DNA of 40,382 nt from a virus. The notes beneath the pieces were generated by a model that worked only from the letters and a program-made list of their open reading frames with translations, did no database searches and had not been told where the DNA came from. Made by a program: the position numbers and the translations under genes. Position 1 is the first letter of the stretch; the number at the start of each line of letters is the position of its first letter. The stretch spans positions 1 to 40,382 of IMG/VR virus record IMGVR_UViG_3300025168_000203. One strand, 5' to 3'. Shown one piece after another: positions 9,496 to 18,344 of the stretch.

Positions 9496-10610
9496 TTGAG
9501 TCTTTGACTCTAAAGAATTTCCAAAGCCACTCACAGAGTCATTTAGACTTTTCCTCTGGGGTCAATGTAATTCTTGGAGATACAGATAGCGGTAAGACAG
9601 CTATCCTGAGAGCGATAAATTGGGTTGTTACTAACCGTCCACGGGGAAATTCTTTTATCAGAAAAGGTAAGAAGTCCTGTAGTGTTGGGATACAAACAAA
9701 TTCAGGGGTAGTTGAAAGACAAAAAAAACCTTCGTTTAATGGTTATAAAATTAAATCCACAGAAAGCCAAGGGTCTTTTACCGAAGTCGGTACCAGCGTC
9801 CCTCCAGAAATTATACCGGTGCTTTGTCTAGGCGATATAAATACCCAAAGCCAACTCTCTTCTCATTTCCTTGTTGGTCTGTCGGCAGGTAATATTTCTA
9901 AATCTTTGTCCGAACTTTTAGGTTTTGAGTTTGCGGACGGCTTAGCTTCTCTCGTAAAAAGTGGGGGCGCTCAAGTTTCAAAAGATGTCTCACGTTTATC
10001 TGAAGAAACAATGGCACTCGACTTTAAGTTAAACATTTTAAAGAAAAAGCTCGATGCTAAAAATAAAGTTGAAGAGTCTAAGATCTTGTTTAACAAATTA
10101 AGGTTAATTTTAGTAGATGCGTCTACTCTAGAGATGCTTTTAAATACCCATAAGGTCGCAAAGTCTAAGCTTGAAAAAGCACAGTCAATTCTTTCCAAGG
10201 CAGCGCCAGTAGATTTAATATTAGATAAGTTTGATACTTTAAGTTCGTCGTCTGATGAGCTTGATAATTACGGTGCCTTGTTCAATAAAGCAAAAAATTA
10301 TAATTTTTACTTAAGCTCAAATAAAATCAAACTTTCAAACTTTATTGCTGTAGATAAAGTTCCTGAAAAGATTAATGAGTTAAGTTTTTTTATTTATAAA
10401 TTTAGTGAATTGTTGAAGTCAGTTAAGGCGTTGAAAGTTTACTCGGACAGTTTAAGTAAAACTAGTCAACTTTCTACTCAAGCCGATTATGATTTTAATT
10501 CAGGATTAAAAGTTTTAGAGGACTTGGTTGATTCTCTTGACTATTGCAAAGAGTGCTTAAGAGAATTTACAGACTCTGATAGAGCCGCAGCTAAGAGTCT
10601 AGGGCAATGA
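9492..10610 (+). CDS. Rad50/SbcC-like ATPase, N-terminal lobe (split protein)
   Basis: This is the first half of an SMC/Rad50-type ATPase. It begins with IESLTLKNFQSHSQ, has a Walker A GDTDSGKT at 29-36, and a Q-loop-like NTQSQLSSHF segment near 116-125. A coiled-coil-like region fills the rest. The signature motif and Walker B are missing; both are encoded at about 12.3-12.45 kb, so the ATPase must be assembled from two polypeptides. The Mre11-type nuclease follows with a 4-nt overlap. In T4 (gp46) and bacterial SbcC the two lobes are on one chain. Confidence 0.85.
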   Translation: MIESLTLKNFQSHSQSHLDFSSGVNVILGDTDSGKTAILRAINWVVTNRPRGNSFIRKGKKSCSVGIQTNSGVVERQKKPSFNGYKIKSTESQGSFTEVGTSVPPEIIPVLCLGDINTQSQLSSHFLVGLSAGNISKSLSELLGFEFADGLASLVKSGGAQVSKDVSRLSEETMALDFKLNILKKKLDAKNKVEESKILFNKLRLILVDASTLEMLLNTHKVAKSKLEKAQSILSKAAPVDLILDKFDTLSSSSDELDNYGALFNKAKNYNFYLSSNKIKLSNFIAVDKVPEKINELSFFIYKFSELLKSVKALKVYSDSLSKTSQLSTQADYDFNSGLKVLEDLVDSLDYCKECLREFTDSDRAAAKSLGQ

Positions 10611-11533
10611 AGTTTGTATTGGTTGGCGATGCTCATCTGAGAGATACCGCACCTGCTCGTCGCGTGGATGACTTCGTGTCCGCGCAAGAATCAAAGTTAA
10701 GGGCTGCTTTTTCGATTGGTTTAGAAAACAAAGCGCCAATAATTATGACCGGGGATGTTTTTGACTCCCACGACGCTGCGCTTGGTACTTTGGTCAAGTA
10801 CTTGCCGATATTTCAGTCTTACCCTTATGGGGTTTATTCTCCTCCGGGTAACCATGACCTCTACGGGGCTTCTTTAAGTACGATAGGTCGTTCGGCTTTG
10901 GGAGTAGCAGTCGCCTCCAATGCAATACGCTTACTAAGTCATGAGCCAGTAATAGTTGGTGATTTTGCATTGTTTGGTCACAGCTATATGCACAAGGGTA
11001 AACCTTTGCCATTAGATGGTCGTCGTAATATTTTAGTCACGCATGAGATGGTGCTTATGGACAAGCTCTGGAAAGAGCAAGAAGATTTCTTATTCGCAGA
11101 TGACTATCTTAGGAAGTCTTTGGGTTGGGAATTAATAGTTTGTGGCCATTACCACTACTCTTTTATAAAAGAGCGTGGAAGTAGAAAGATTATAAATCCG
11201 GGTGCTTTAGTTAGGATAAAAGCTTCTAAGGGGGATATGGCATTGAAGCCGGGGGTAGTGGTTTATGACACAGAAAATAAATCCGCAAACCGTATTTCCT
11301 TTGATGTTGAGCCTTCCTCGAAAGTATTTAAGCCAGCACCTAAAAAACTTAAACCGTCTGAAGATTTGGTGGAGTTTGCTGGAATTTTAGCTCAACAAAA
11401 TTTATCTAAATCGGCAGAGGTTCCTAGGTTTGATTCTGTTTTGCTTGATGTAGTTAGTCAGTCCGGTTGTTCAGAAGAAACAAAAAAATTACTTATTAAA
11501 TATAGTGCTGATCTGGAGGGTGACAGTGGTTGA
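10607..11533 (+). CDS. Mre11/SbcD-like nuclease (calcineurin-like phosphoesterase)
   Basis: This is the nuclease partner of the Rad50-like ATPase and would process DNA ends for recombination. The metallophosphoesterase motifs are complete and in order: GDAH (D8, H10), GD (D50), GNHD (81-84), a THE motif and GHYH, and it resembles T4 gp47. The ATG overlaps the stop of the N-lobe gene by 4 nt. The C-terminal tail of about 90 aa probably contacts the ATPase coiled coil; that is inference from the family. Confidence 0.88.
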   Translation: MKFVLVGDAHLRDTAPARRVDDFVSAQESKLRAAFSIGLENKAPIIMTGDVFDSHDAALGTLVKYLPIFQSYPYGVYSPPGNHDLYGASLSTIGRSALGVAVASNAIRLLSHEPVIVGDFALFGHSYMHKGKPLPLDGRRNILVTHEMVLMDKLWKEQEDFLFADDYLRKSLGWELIVCGHYHYSFIKERGSRKIINPGALVRIKASKGDMALKPGVVVYDTENKSANRISFDVEPSSKVFKPAPKKLKPSEDLVEFAGILAQQNLSKSAEVPRFDSVLLDVVSQSGCSEETKKLLIKYSADLEGDSG

Positions 11534-11786
11534 GACGGGGTCTTTAGAATCGTTGCGGGGCAGGGTTAGCAAACTTCAAGAAGCGAAGTTAGAGGCTGAA
11601 AAAGTTGTCTTACAACATCAAGCTTCCTTTGATGCGGCGTTGGATAATTTAAAAGAAATGTTCAACGTGTCTAGTTTAGAAGAGGGAGAGATGCGTTTAA
11701 GCGAGTTAAAAATAAAAGTTTCAGAGCTTAGTAAAGAAGTTGAAGCTTTAATTGCAGCGGCTGAAAGTGCCATAAGTGAAGACTAA
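11526..11786 (+). CDS. Small coiled-coil protein between the two Rad50 halves
   Basis: The product of about 86 aa is predicted almost entirely as coiled coil, with heptad-like leucines through VSKLQEAKLEAEKV and ELKIKVSELSKEVEAL. I see no catalytic motif. I choose the GTG at 11526 because GGAGGG lies 5 nt upstream, inside the end of the nuclease gene. Its position inside the split Mre11/Rad50 cluster suggests it supplies part of the missing Rad50 coiled-coil arm or bridges the two lobes. That is inference. Confidence 0.65.
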   Translation: MVETGSLESLRGRVSKLQEAKLEAEKVVLQHQASFDAALDNLKEMFNVSSLEEGEMRLSELKIKVSELSKEVEALIAAAESAISED

Positions 11787-12028
11787 TGGATATATCAGGA
11801 TTAAAAGAAAGGGTTAAATTAGTTGTAAATGATGACCCTAGGCTTTTTGCTACGGATGCCAACATAAGCTTGTCTGCGCTTTATTCTTATATGAGTGGTC
11901 GGCGCATGCCATCGACGGTAGTTTTGTATCAAATCTCGAAAGCTTCAGGGCGTCCCATGGAATGGTTTTTAATTGGTGGTGGACTTAAAAGTGGAAGAGC
12001 TAGAGAGACGAATTTTAACCATAGATAA
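11786..12028 (+). CDS. Small helix-turn-helix (XRE/Cro-like) protein
   Basis: The 80-aa product has a helix-turn-helix segment, DANISLSALYSYMSGRRMPS, followed by a helix and a SGRPMEWFLIGG ending, as in short Cro/C1-type DNA-binding proteins. The start overlaps the previous stop as TAATG, so it is translated as part of the recombination operon. A regulator between the two Rad50 lobe genes is odd: it could be an autoregulator of the operon or a structural DNA-binding subunit. Confidence 0.65.
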   Translation: MDISGLKERVKLVVNDDPRLFATDANISLSALYSYMSGRRMPSTVVLYQISKASGRPMEWFLIGGGLKSGRARETNFNHR

Positions 12029-12620
12029 TTACTTGGCTAAAGCGGAAGGGGCGTACGAGCTTGTTGAATTAGAGCTAAATGAAAAGTTGTCTCAATTATC
12101 TAAAGCTAAGATAAGTCAAAATTCTCATTTAGAAGCATTGCCTATTTCCATACAAGTTGGCCAAGCGTATCGAGAGTTAGCCCTAAAGGAAGTTCAAAGT
12201 TTAGTTTCGCAAGCTCTGACTGCTGTCTTTGAAAGGCCGTATGAATGCAAATTAACTCAAGTTGTTAAACGCGGACAAACGGAAGTGTCTATTACTGTAA
12301 TTGATGGTGATCTAGAGATGGACCCGGTTACTTCAATGGGTGGCGGGATACTAGATGTTATATCGCTTGCACTTAGAGTAGTTGTGTGGACTTTAATGCC
12401 CAACAGAACCGATGGAGTGATAATTTTAGACGAGCCTGCTAGGCTTGTTAATTCAGAGACATCGGTAAAAAACTTGGGGTCTTTGTTGAATTTGTTAAGT
12501 GAGTCATTGTCCGTTCAATTCATAGTTGTAACTAATCGACCTGCTTTGAGCTTAGGGGCGTCTAGAGTATTTGAAGTGAGTAAAGAGGGAAATGAGTCAA
12601 GAGTCAGAAAAAGAAGCTAA
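11973..12620 (+). CDS. Rad50/SbcC-like ATPase, C-terminal lobe (split protein)
   Basis: This supplies the second half of the SMC/Rad50 ATPase. A coiled-coil-like N-terminus (about 1-80) leads to a degenerate signature SMGGGILD (121-128) and a Walker B with D-loop, VIILDEPARLVNSE (149-162). There is no Walker A, which is encoded at 9576-9599. Several starts are possible (TTG 11973, GTG 11976, 11979 or 11991); GTG 11991, preceded by GGTGGT, is attractive. The gene overlaps the HTH gene by up to 56 nt. The signature has G where C-motif serine is usual, a point to check structurally. Confidence 0.82.
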   Translation: MVVDLKVEELERRILTIDNYLAKAEGAYELVELELNEKLSQLSKAKISQNSHLEALPISIQVGQAYRELALKEVQSLVSQALTAVFERPYECKLTQVVKRGQTEVSITVIDGDLEMDPVTSMGGGILDVISLALRVVVWTLMPNRTDGVIILDEPARLVNSETSVKNLGSLLNLLSESLSVQFIVVTNRPALSLGASRVFEVSKEGNESRVRKRS

Positions 12621-13392
12621 CCCCCTCCACATCAGACTTGAGTCGGCTGGTGTTTTGGATTCCTTCAATTTGCTTTTTTCAAAGCACAAGATTGATAAAG
12701 AGCTACGTTTGGAGGTTGAGGGTGTTTTAAGTGAGCACGCGCCTCTTTCTAAAAAGTACCATCAAGGATTAATTGACATCCAGAGGTGTCATCGCATTTC
12801 GCCGGATTTCGTTTCGAGTTTAGGTGATTTACTTGGTGGTGTTAAGACAAAGACAAAAGTTACGAGCAAGAAAGCGGCTAACAAGAAGGTGAAGAGTAAA
12901 AAATTAGTTAGTAAGAAAATTAAAAAAGAGCAACTTCCTGTAAACATTGTTGCGGAAGTAGCTGGCCCAACAAAGGAAGGACTTGTGTTAAAGGTTGTTA
13001 TTCCTTGGTCAGAGATAGTATCTAATTTTCCTCCCGAGTTGTTGAGTTCTATCGCCAACTCTGAAAAATCGCCCTCATCAGGCATTACCGATGCTCTTTC
13101 TAAAAGTACTGGTATTGACACGGGTAAAGGTTTTTCTAAGCCCGAGATTTCCGAATCCGAGGTTTTAGAGCGTTACCAGTCTGCGGTGCTTGACCCTTCT
13201 CCCGAGTCTATGTGGGACCAAGTTTTGCATTTAGTTACAGGTTCGGAAAAAGTTTCTTTAGACAGAGTGGCTGAACGACTTGGTTCGGACAAAGAAACCA
13301 TCCGAGATTTTGTACAGACTGCATATGGTGACATTAAAAAGTACGTTGAGATTAGGTTAGAGGGTGACCATGTCTCGGCAACTTACAAATAA
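12592..13392 (+). CDS. Unknown protein with lysine-rich linker and HTH-like C-terminus
   Basis: No family is recognised. The 266-aa product has three parts: a helical N-terminus (1-85), a strongly basic linker of about 35 residues rich in KK and SK repeats (85-120), and a C-terminal region containing VSLDRVAERLGSDKETIRDF, which looks like a helix-turn-helix. The basic linker suggests DNA or RNA contact. It overlaps the Rad50 C-lobe gene by 29 nt and the HNH gene by 23 nt, so it belongs to the same transcript. Confidence 0.6.
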   Translation: MSQESEKEANPLHIRLESAGVLDSFNLLFSKHKIDKELRLEVEGVLSEHAPLSKKYHQGLIDIQRCHRISPDFVSSLGDLLGGVKTKTKVTSKKAANKKVKSKKLVSKKIKKEQLPVNIVAEVAGPTKEGLVLKVVIPWSEIVSNFPPELLSSIANSEKSPSSGITDALSKSTGIDTGKGFSKPEISESEVLERYQSAVLDPSPESMWDQVLHLVTGSEKVSLDRVAERLGSDKETIRDFVQTAYGDIKKYVEIRLEGDHVSATYK

Positions 13393-14272
13393 ATTTAATG
13401 AGGGTGGGGATAATAAGTGGCATATTGCTTCTTTATCTTGGACATCCTCAGAGATTAAACTTTTAAAGTCTTTTTTAGCTGAAGGTTTGGAGCTTGACGT
13501 AATTGCGTCAAAGCTGGGTAGGACTTACCTTGGAACCGCCCATAAAGCGGCTGCTGTTCTAACCTTAGGTGAAAGAGGTGGTAAGCCTTTAAAGGTACCT
13601 AGAGGGAAAGGTCTTAGTAAGAAAGAGACTATTAAACTCTGGGAGGCCGTTAAAGTTTGGGATAAGACTTGGTCTGGGTTTTGTAGGCTCCACAAAATCG
13701 ACGTAGTTCTAGCGGCTTCTGCTATGGACCTTTACTTTCCAGATGAGTGGCCTGCGGAAGCTTCTCGATTAGGCCTCGAAAAGGCCTCCTGTCGCGGCTG
13801 TGCGTCCTTTTTCTACCGCTCTAAGGTCAAGGGCAGGGCCACATGCTCAAATCGCTGTACGGGGCGAATACGACGCGATTCTGAGTATTTTGACGGCATG
13901 CGCATGGATGCTGTCGGTATGGCCGAAGGTGTGTGTCAAGTTTGTATGGTTAAGCCTAAGAGAGGGCTTTCTGCACACCACGTTATAGGTAAGGGTAACG
14001 ACCCTGAAAATAAACTGATGGTGGCACTGTGTGTTGGCTGTCACCAGTTAGTTACGGATTTATCTCTACGAGGGTTCCTTTTTGATGCGAACGCTTGGGT
14101 TAGGCTTATAAAGCTCGTGCTTATGCGTAAATATATTAACTTGGAAGATTTTAATAAAAACGCTTCATTTTCTATTGATGTTAGTTGGAATCCTTTATCC
14201 TTGTTAGAATATTGTGAATCCGAGGGTATTGACCCTGAAGATTTTGAAAATGTGACGGAGGACATAAAATGA
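13370..14272 (+). CDS. HNH-motif protein with Myb-like N-terminus and two zinc-binding clusters
   Basis: The C-terminal half carries an HNH nuclease-like core: CQVC, then a SAHHVIGKGNDPENK segment, then CVGCHQ. An additional CRGC...CSNRC zinc ribbon lies just before it. The N-terminal WTSSEIKLLKSFLAEG segment resembles a SANT/Myb or HTH DNA-binding module. I choose the ATG at 13370 over the GTG at 13364 because GAGGGT lies 4 nt upstream. It could be a free-standing homing-type endonuclease, or an HNH protein that assists packaging, since it lies just upstream of the terminase module. The sequence cannot separate these. Confidence 0.7.
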   Translation: MSRQLTNKFNEGGDNKWHIASLSWTSSEIKLLKSFLAEGLELDVIASKLGRTYLGTAHKAAAVLTLGERGGKPLKVPRGKGLSKKETIKLWEAVKVWDKTWSGFCRLHKIDVVLAASAMDLYFPDEWPAEASRLGLEKASCRGCASFFYRSKVKGRATCSNRCTGRIRRDSEYFDGMRMDAVGMAEGVCQVCMVKPKRGLSAHHVIGKGNDPENKLMVALCVGCHQLVTDLSLRGFLFDANAWVRLIKLVLMRKYINLEDFNKNASFSIDVSWNPLSLLEYCESEGIDPEDFENVTEDIK

Positions 14273-14433
14273 AAAATAATATTGAGATTTTAGAGGTTTC
14301 GGAGGTAAGCACGCCCTCTCCAAATAGCTCGATGCGGGCTTATAAGTGCCCAAGGTGTGATAAGCTTTTTAGTAGTTCTGGTTTGGCCGAGGATTGCCTT
14401 AAAGGACACGTAATGACAATCACCGAGGATTAG
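14269..14433 (+). CDS. Small zinc-finger-like protein
   Basis: A 54-aa ORF starts with an ATG that overlaps the HNH stop region. It contains YKCPRC followed 14 residues later by C and then by H (CLKGH), a CxxC...CxxxH single zinc finger. Its size and tight spacing support a real gene. The role is unknown; it may be an adaptor or regulator. Confidence 0.55.
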   Translation: MKNNIEILEVSEVSTPSPNSSMRAYKCPRCDKLFSSSGLAEDCLKGHVMTITED

Positions 14434-14453
14434 TCTTGAGGTTTTAAATAAAA

Positions 14454-15209
14454 ATGGGCGTATCAGTCGAAGGACCGGTTGACGATTTAGTTAGATTGGC
14501 CTTTGAAGACTTCGACAGTAAGGCTGCTTATAAGGCTTATCATAGGCACCTTACTTACGGATCTAAAAATTCAATAGAACGGGCTTTTCGGGCATTGATG
14601 CCTTTATTTGGCGTTATGCATCGACAGGGTAAGTTCCATAGGCATGAAAGTCCAAGGGTAATAGATTTTGTAAATTACGCTTCTTTTTCCATTTTTTCGG
14701 AGCTAAGGCGCACAAGGCAAAATTTATACGGTGTCTCGATGTCTAATTTTATTATTCATTTTAGACGTGTTATTCGCGGCGGCGTCTACCATCAAGTAAT
14801 TTCCACGGAAACTACTAGGATCGTGGATTTTGGATATAACTGCAAAACTTACACCTGCGGCTCATTAATTACACATGCAGATGTAGAGGCGAAAATGATG
14901 CTAGAATCAATACCTTCGATTCTCTGGCATCAGGTGTGCGAAGATTGTCGGTTTGAGGATGCTTTTCGTCGCCGTGTGTGTGCTTATATTTTAGGTAGGT
15001 TCGTGCATGGTAAAAAACCAGTACCGAAAGTGTTGAAGAGTCATTTTGGGTTAAGTAAAGAAAAGTCTCAGTTTTTTGAAGACTACGTCACAGTGTCTGC
15101 CCGCCGTGTTTTAGTTAAGATGCGCCCTAGTGTGTTACGTTCTAACGAGGACGCGGCTTTTTTAATTGGGGGTGGCCCTCTCGACTACTCTCAAGGAGCG
15201 GCGGCGTAG
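14454..15209 (+). CDS. Unknown protein, weakly sigma-factor-like (possible late transcription factor)
   Basis: The assignment is tentative. In the 251-aa product, the segment around residues 65-90 (VIDFVNYASFSIFSELRRTR) resembles sigma-70 region 2, where a conserved F..Y....I..E.RR helix follows a short basic stretch, as also seen in phage late sigma factors such as T4 gp55. A later segment (HFGLSKEKSQFFEDYV) could be a helix-turn-helix. It is followed by a Mor-like regulator and lies directly before the terminase block, where a late-gene activator would make sense. A small terminase or an unrelated DNA-binding protein are alternatives. Confidence 0.5.
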   Translation: MGVSVEGPVDDLVRLAFEDFDSKAAYKAYHRHLTYGSKNSIERAFRALMPLFGVMHRQGKFHRHESPRVIDFVNYASFSIFSELRRTRQNLYGVSMSNFIIHFRRVIRGGVYHQVISTETTRIVDFGYNCKTYTCGSLITHADVEAKMMLESIPSILWHQVCEDCRFEDAFRRRVCAYILGRFVHGKKPVPKVLKSHFGLSKEKSQFFEDYVTVSARRVLVKMRPSVLRSNEDAAFLIGGGPLDYSQGAAA

Positions 15210-15216
15210 TTTTAAA

Positions 15217-15606
15217 ATGGAAGATGATTTACATTTACTAGACAAAGATATTGAGCCTTACGTTGATGTTTTTGTTCCTTTACTTTTAAAAGAGTGTGAA
15301 GAGACTCTTTTACCTGAGCTTATTTCTGTATTTGGTGAAAGTGAGCTTTTAAAGTTTCTTGACGTTTTTGCTGGGACTACGTTTGAAGTCCCTGATAGGT
15401 CTCTTATCGTCAGGCTTGCTAGAGACGCTAGAATTTACGTAGCATTAACAAACACCGATATAACTTATGCCGAGTTAAGCTCTGAGTATGACTTAAAAGA
15501 AGAAAGCATCCGTAAGTGCTACAATAGGGTAGAAGCTATTCTTAAATCAGTAGGTGCAAATGTCTCAGGACGAAAGAAAAAAAGCAGAAGAAATAAATCT
15601 AGGTGA
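15217..15606 (+). CDS. Mor/C-family-like transcription activator
   Basis: The product (about 129 aa from ATG 15217; a TTG at 15166 is also possible) matches the layout of Mu Mor and C activators. These have a helical N-terminus, a short beta segment with FAGTTFEVPDR, then LARDARIYVAL leading into a helix-turn-helix (TYAELSSEYDLKEESIRKCYNRV) and a basic tail ending RKKKSRRNKSR. Mor-family dimers activate middle or late phage promoters with host RNA polymerase. The position before the terminase suggests control of late genes, though small terminase subunits can also have HTH domains. Confidence 0.55.
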   Translation: MEDDLHLLDKDIEPYVDVFVPLLLKECEETLLPELISVFGESELLKFLDVFAGTTFEVPDRSLIVRLARDARIYVALTNTDITYAELSSEYDLKEESIRKCYNRVEAILKSVGANVSGRKKKSRRNKSR

Positions 15607-16246
15607 ATTTGACCCATTGAGCGTACTTGATGGTGCTGAAGAGCCTGAAGAGGAGTTTTCTGTATCTAGGGCACGTGAGTCTCTTAGAGTAATTTCTGGA
15701 ATTGCGGCTTCTGGGAAAAGAGAAGATTCTTTAGATTCTCGGACGGAGCAAGGAGCTTTAGAGAATTACCAAGATGATTTAAAATCTTCTCAAGTTGCTT
15801 ATGCTCGTTATCAGGCTTGGAGGCGCGACCAAGCACTTGATATGCTTGGGCGTGTTGAAAATAAACTATTTTCTCCGGGCAGGCCTCTTTCTAATCAAGA
15901 CCTGTTAAGGCTTAGAGAATCCTTGAGTAAGGAAGTTAACGACTCTACTCAAAATATTGATCGAGTTATTGATGGGCCTCCAGTAGTTGTTGATAACAGG
16001 AGTATTAACGTTACCGTTGAGGGGGCGTCTAAAGAAGATAGAGCTTCCCGTGCGGCGATGTTAGACTTGCTTCAAGCAATTGACATAGAGCTATCTTCAA
16101 TAATTTCTACTCCAGTGGGCGAAGAAGAAAAAGAAACCCCCGTTGAACCTGCGGAACTAATTGCCCCGAACGAAGGTTCTGAGACTATTGAGGAGGGGGT
16201 TATTTTAGATGAGCGAACAGAATCAAAATCTACCAGCCCTAAGTGA
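15560..16246 (+). CDS. Acidic protein upstream of the large terminase, possible small terminase subunit
   Basis: I see no diagnostic motif. The 228-aa product is acidic and helical, with a central helical segment (about 75-150) and an acidic, proline- and glutamate-rich C-terminus. Its location, overlapping the large terminase by 38 nt, is where many tailed phages encode the small terminase, but no DNA-binding HTH is evident. A scaffold or adaptor role is equally possible. ATG 15560 is preferred to GTG 15554; AGGTG lies 5 nt upstream. Confidence 0.5.
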   Translation: MSQDERKKAEEINLGEFDPLSVLDGAEEPEEEFSVSRARESLRVISGIAASGKREDSLDSRTEQGALENYQDDLKSSQVAYARYQAWRRDQALDMLGRVENKLFSPGRPLSNQDLLRLRESLSKEVNDSTQNIDRVIDGPPVVVDNRSINVTVEGASKEDRASRAAMLDLLQAIDIELSSIISTPVGEEEKETPVEPAELIAPNEGSETIEEGVILDERTESKSTSPK

Positions 16247-18302
16247 CGAGGATAACGCCCGCTTCGACGCGCTAGTTAGAGCGTTACTACAAGACCAAAA
16301 AAGAGTAGATCTTTTAGACCAGCTTAACCCTAAGGATAGAGAGTACTTATTCGGGCTACTTAAAGGTCGCTTAAGTGGGGACTTGGAGAGCCAAAGAAAT
16401 CTTGAGAAAGATGCTTGGGATTCTGTATATCTAAGGAAACCAGTAACAATAGAAGAGTTTATTGATTCTGAATTTTTTGTAGGGAAGTGGTACAGAGAAA
16501 ACCTTTACGACTGCTGGAAAGAAGACATCTGTAAAGTAATTAACTCAGGAGCAATTGAGTGGGTACTTTCTGGTGCAATTGGTATTGGTAAGACGAGCGC
16601 TGCAATGCTTGCAACTATGTACAAGCTTTACCAAGTCACCTGCATGCGAGACCCTTGTGGATTTTACGGATGTACTAATATTGTATTCGGCCTCTTCTCC
16701 GTTAGCTTAAACCTAGCGCAGGACGTTGAGGCTAACATGCTCATAACTCGATTAAAGGAGTCAGAGTACTTTCGTCAAGTAGTTGGGGTATCAGAAGACG
16801 CAATTGGTGGGAGGAGCGCCCGTGGCACAATCCTTAGATTCCCTAACAACATAAAGTTCTCTTTTGGTTCTCAAGGTAGTCACGCATTAGGTCAAGACGT
16901 TTTCTCAGCCATTGTGGATGAGATAGCATTCTCGAAGTCGGTAGGAGCTAAACAGGTAAGAGACTTGTACAACTCTGTTAAGACCCGACTTGAGTCTCGA
17001 TTTATGACAAACAAGGGGCGCGTTCCGGGCCTCCTCTGTATTGCTTCTTCGGCCAATGCTGAAGGCGACTTCTTGGATGAGCATTTAAAAAATTCAACTT
17101 TAAAAGATAAAGTTCATATATCGTCTTTTTCTTTGTACCAAGTCAAAAGTTACCCCGGTCAGCGATTTCGTGTGCTAATTGGTAATAAGTTTCACACTTC
17201 TAGGTTGCTGGATAAAGTTGAGCGTAAGGATGATGGTCGGTATAAAGTAACCCCTATCGGAGGAGACGTTCCTGAGGACGTTAGAGTCGAGGAAGTCCCC
17301 ATAGCTTGGTATGAGCGTTACAATGAGGATCTAGAGAGATCTATTAGGGACATCTCAGGTATAGCTCTTTACGCCGCATCGCCTTTCTTTGGTAATAGAG
17401 AAAGACTCCATACGTCTATTGACCCAGATCGAGACCATCCGTTTACGATAGATCAGCCAACTTTATCAATTAAAGATGATGATATGACGTTAGAGTCTAT
17501 ATTTAAAAGAGACAGCGTCTTTGAAGAGGTTGATTCTTTTAGGCATACTTATCGCCCAAAAATAAATCCGGGTTCTCCTCGTTTTATACACGCTGATTTG
17601 GCTTTAAAGCACGACTGTGTCGGACTTGTTTGCTCTCATTTATATGGATTTAAACAAGTAGAGAGACCTGACATGCAAGGCGTTCCGCAGAAAACAACGT
17701 TGCCGGTCATTTATGTTGACTTTATGGTGAAGATAAAGCCACCTAAAGGTTCTGAGATTGACTTCACAAAAATAACCAGTTTTATTTTTTATTTACAGAA
17801 ACTTGGGATGCCTATAGGCGCAGTTACTTTTGATAAGTTCCAATCTAACTACCATCAACAGATTTTTAAAAAGTCAGGTTTTGAGTCTTTTGAAATTTCT
17901 ATGGATAGGACGCCTACGGCGTATCAAACACTCAAAGCTGGGTTCATGGCAGGCTGTATTAATTACTATATGTACAGACCTCTCATGGATGAACTAACAT
18001 CGCTTCAAGTTGTTCACAGTAAAACCTCAAATAGGATGAAGATTGACCATCCACCTAACAGTGGTAAAGACGTTGCAGATGCTTTGGCCGGTAGCCACTA
18101 CGCTGTCGTCACCTCCAAGTACACAGAAAACCAACTTACTGAGAATACTATACTTGAGGCCCAGTTGAAAAAATCAAATGAGCCTGTGCCCGCAACAGAC
18201 GTTGCGTCAATAATTGGTACTGATTGGTTAATGTCGGACTACGATGAAGCTGAAAGAATAACAGGTATAATTGGTGACAAAACTGATATATCGGGTTGGT
18301 AG
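16209..18302 (+). CDS. terL: Terminase large subunit (TerL)
   Basis: This is the ATP-driven DNA packaging motor and headful or cos nuclease. The ATPase domain has Walker A GAIGIGKTS at 122-130 and a Walker B-like FSAIVDEIAF near 232-241. The RNase H-like nuclease domain shows HADLALKHDCVGLV near 460-473, a FDKFQSN segment and the terminal KDVADALAGSHY acidic motif. At 697 aa it is a long member of the family. GGAGGGGG precedes the ATG. The portal gene follows one gene later, the usual order. Confidence 0.92.
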   Translation: MSEQNQNLPALSDEDNARFDALVRALLQDQKRVDLLDQLNPKDREYLFGLLKGRLSGDLESQRNLEKDAWDSVYLRKPVTIEEFIDSEFFVGKWYRENLYDCWKEDICKVINSGAIEWVLSGAIGIGKTSAAMLATMYKLYQVTCMRDPCGFYGCTNIVFGLFSVSLNLAQDVEANMLITRLKESEYFRQVVGVSEDAIGGRSARGTILRFPNNIKFSFGSQGSHALGQDVFSAIVDEIAFSKSVGAKQVRDLYNSVKTRLESRFMTNKGRVPGLLCIASSANAEGDFLDEHLKNSTLKDKVHISSFSLYQVKSYPGQRFRVLIGNKFHTSRLLDKVERKDDGRYKVTPIGGDVPEDVRVEEVPIAWYERYNEDLERSIRDISGIALYAASPFFGNRERLHTSIDPDRDHPFTIDQPTLSIKDDDMTLESIFKRDSVFEEVDSFRHTYRPKINPGSPRFIHADLALKHDCVGLVCSHLYGFKQVERPDMQGVPQKTTLPVIYVDFMVKIKPPKGSEIDFTKITSFIFYLQKLGMPIGAVTFDKFQSNYHQQIFKKSGFESFEISMDRTPTAYQTLKAGFMAGCINYYMYRPLMDELTSLQVVHSKTSNRMKIDHPPNSGKDVADALAGSHYAVVTSKYTENQLTENTILEAQLKKSNEPVPATDVASIIGTDWLMSDYDEAERITGIIGDKTDISGW

Positions 18303-18344
18303 AGTTAATGGTTAGTGCTAAGCTACTGTTTGTGGGGTTTTTTC

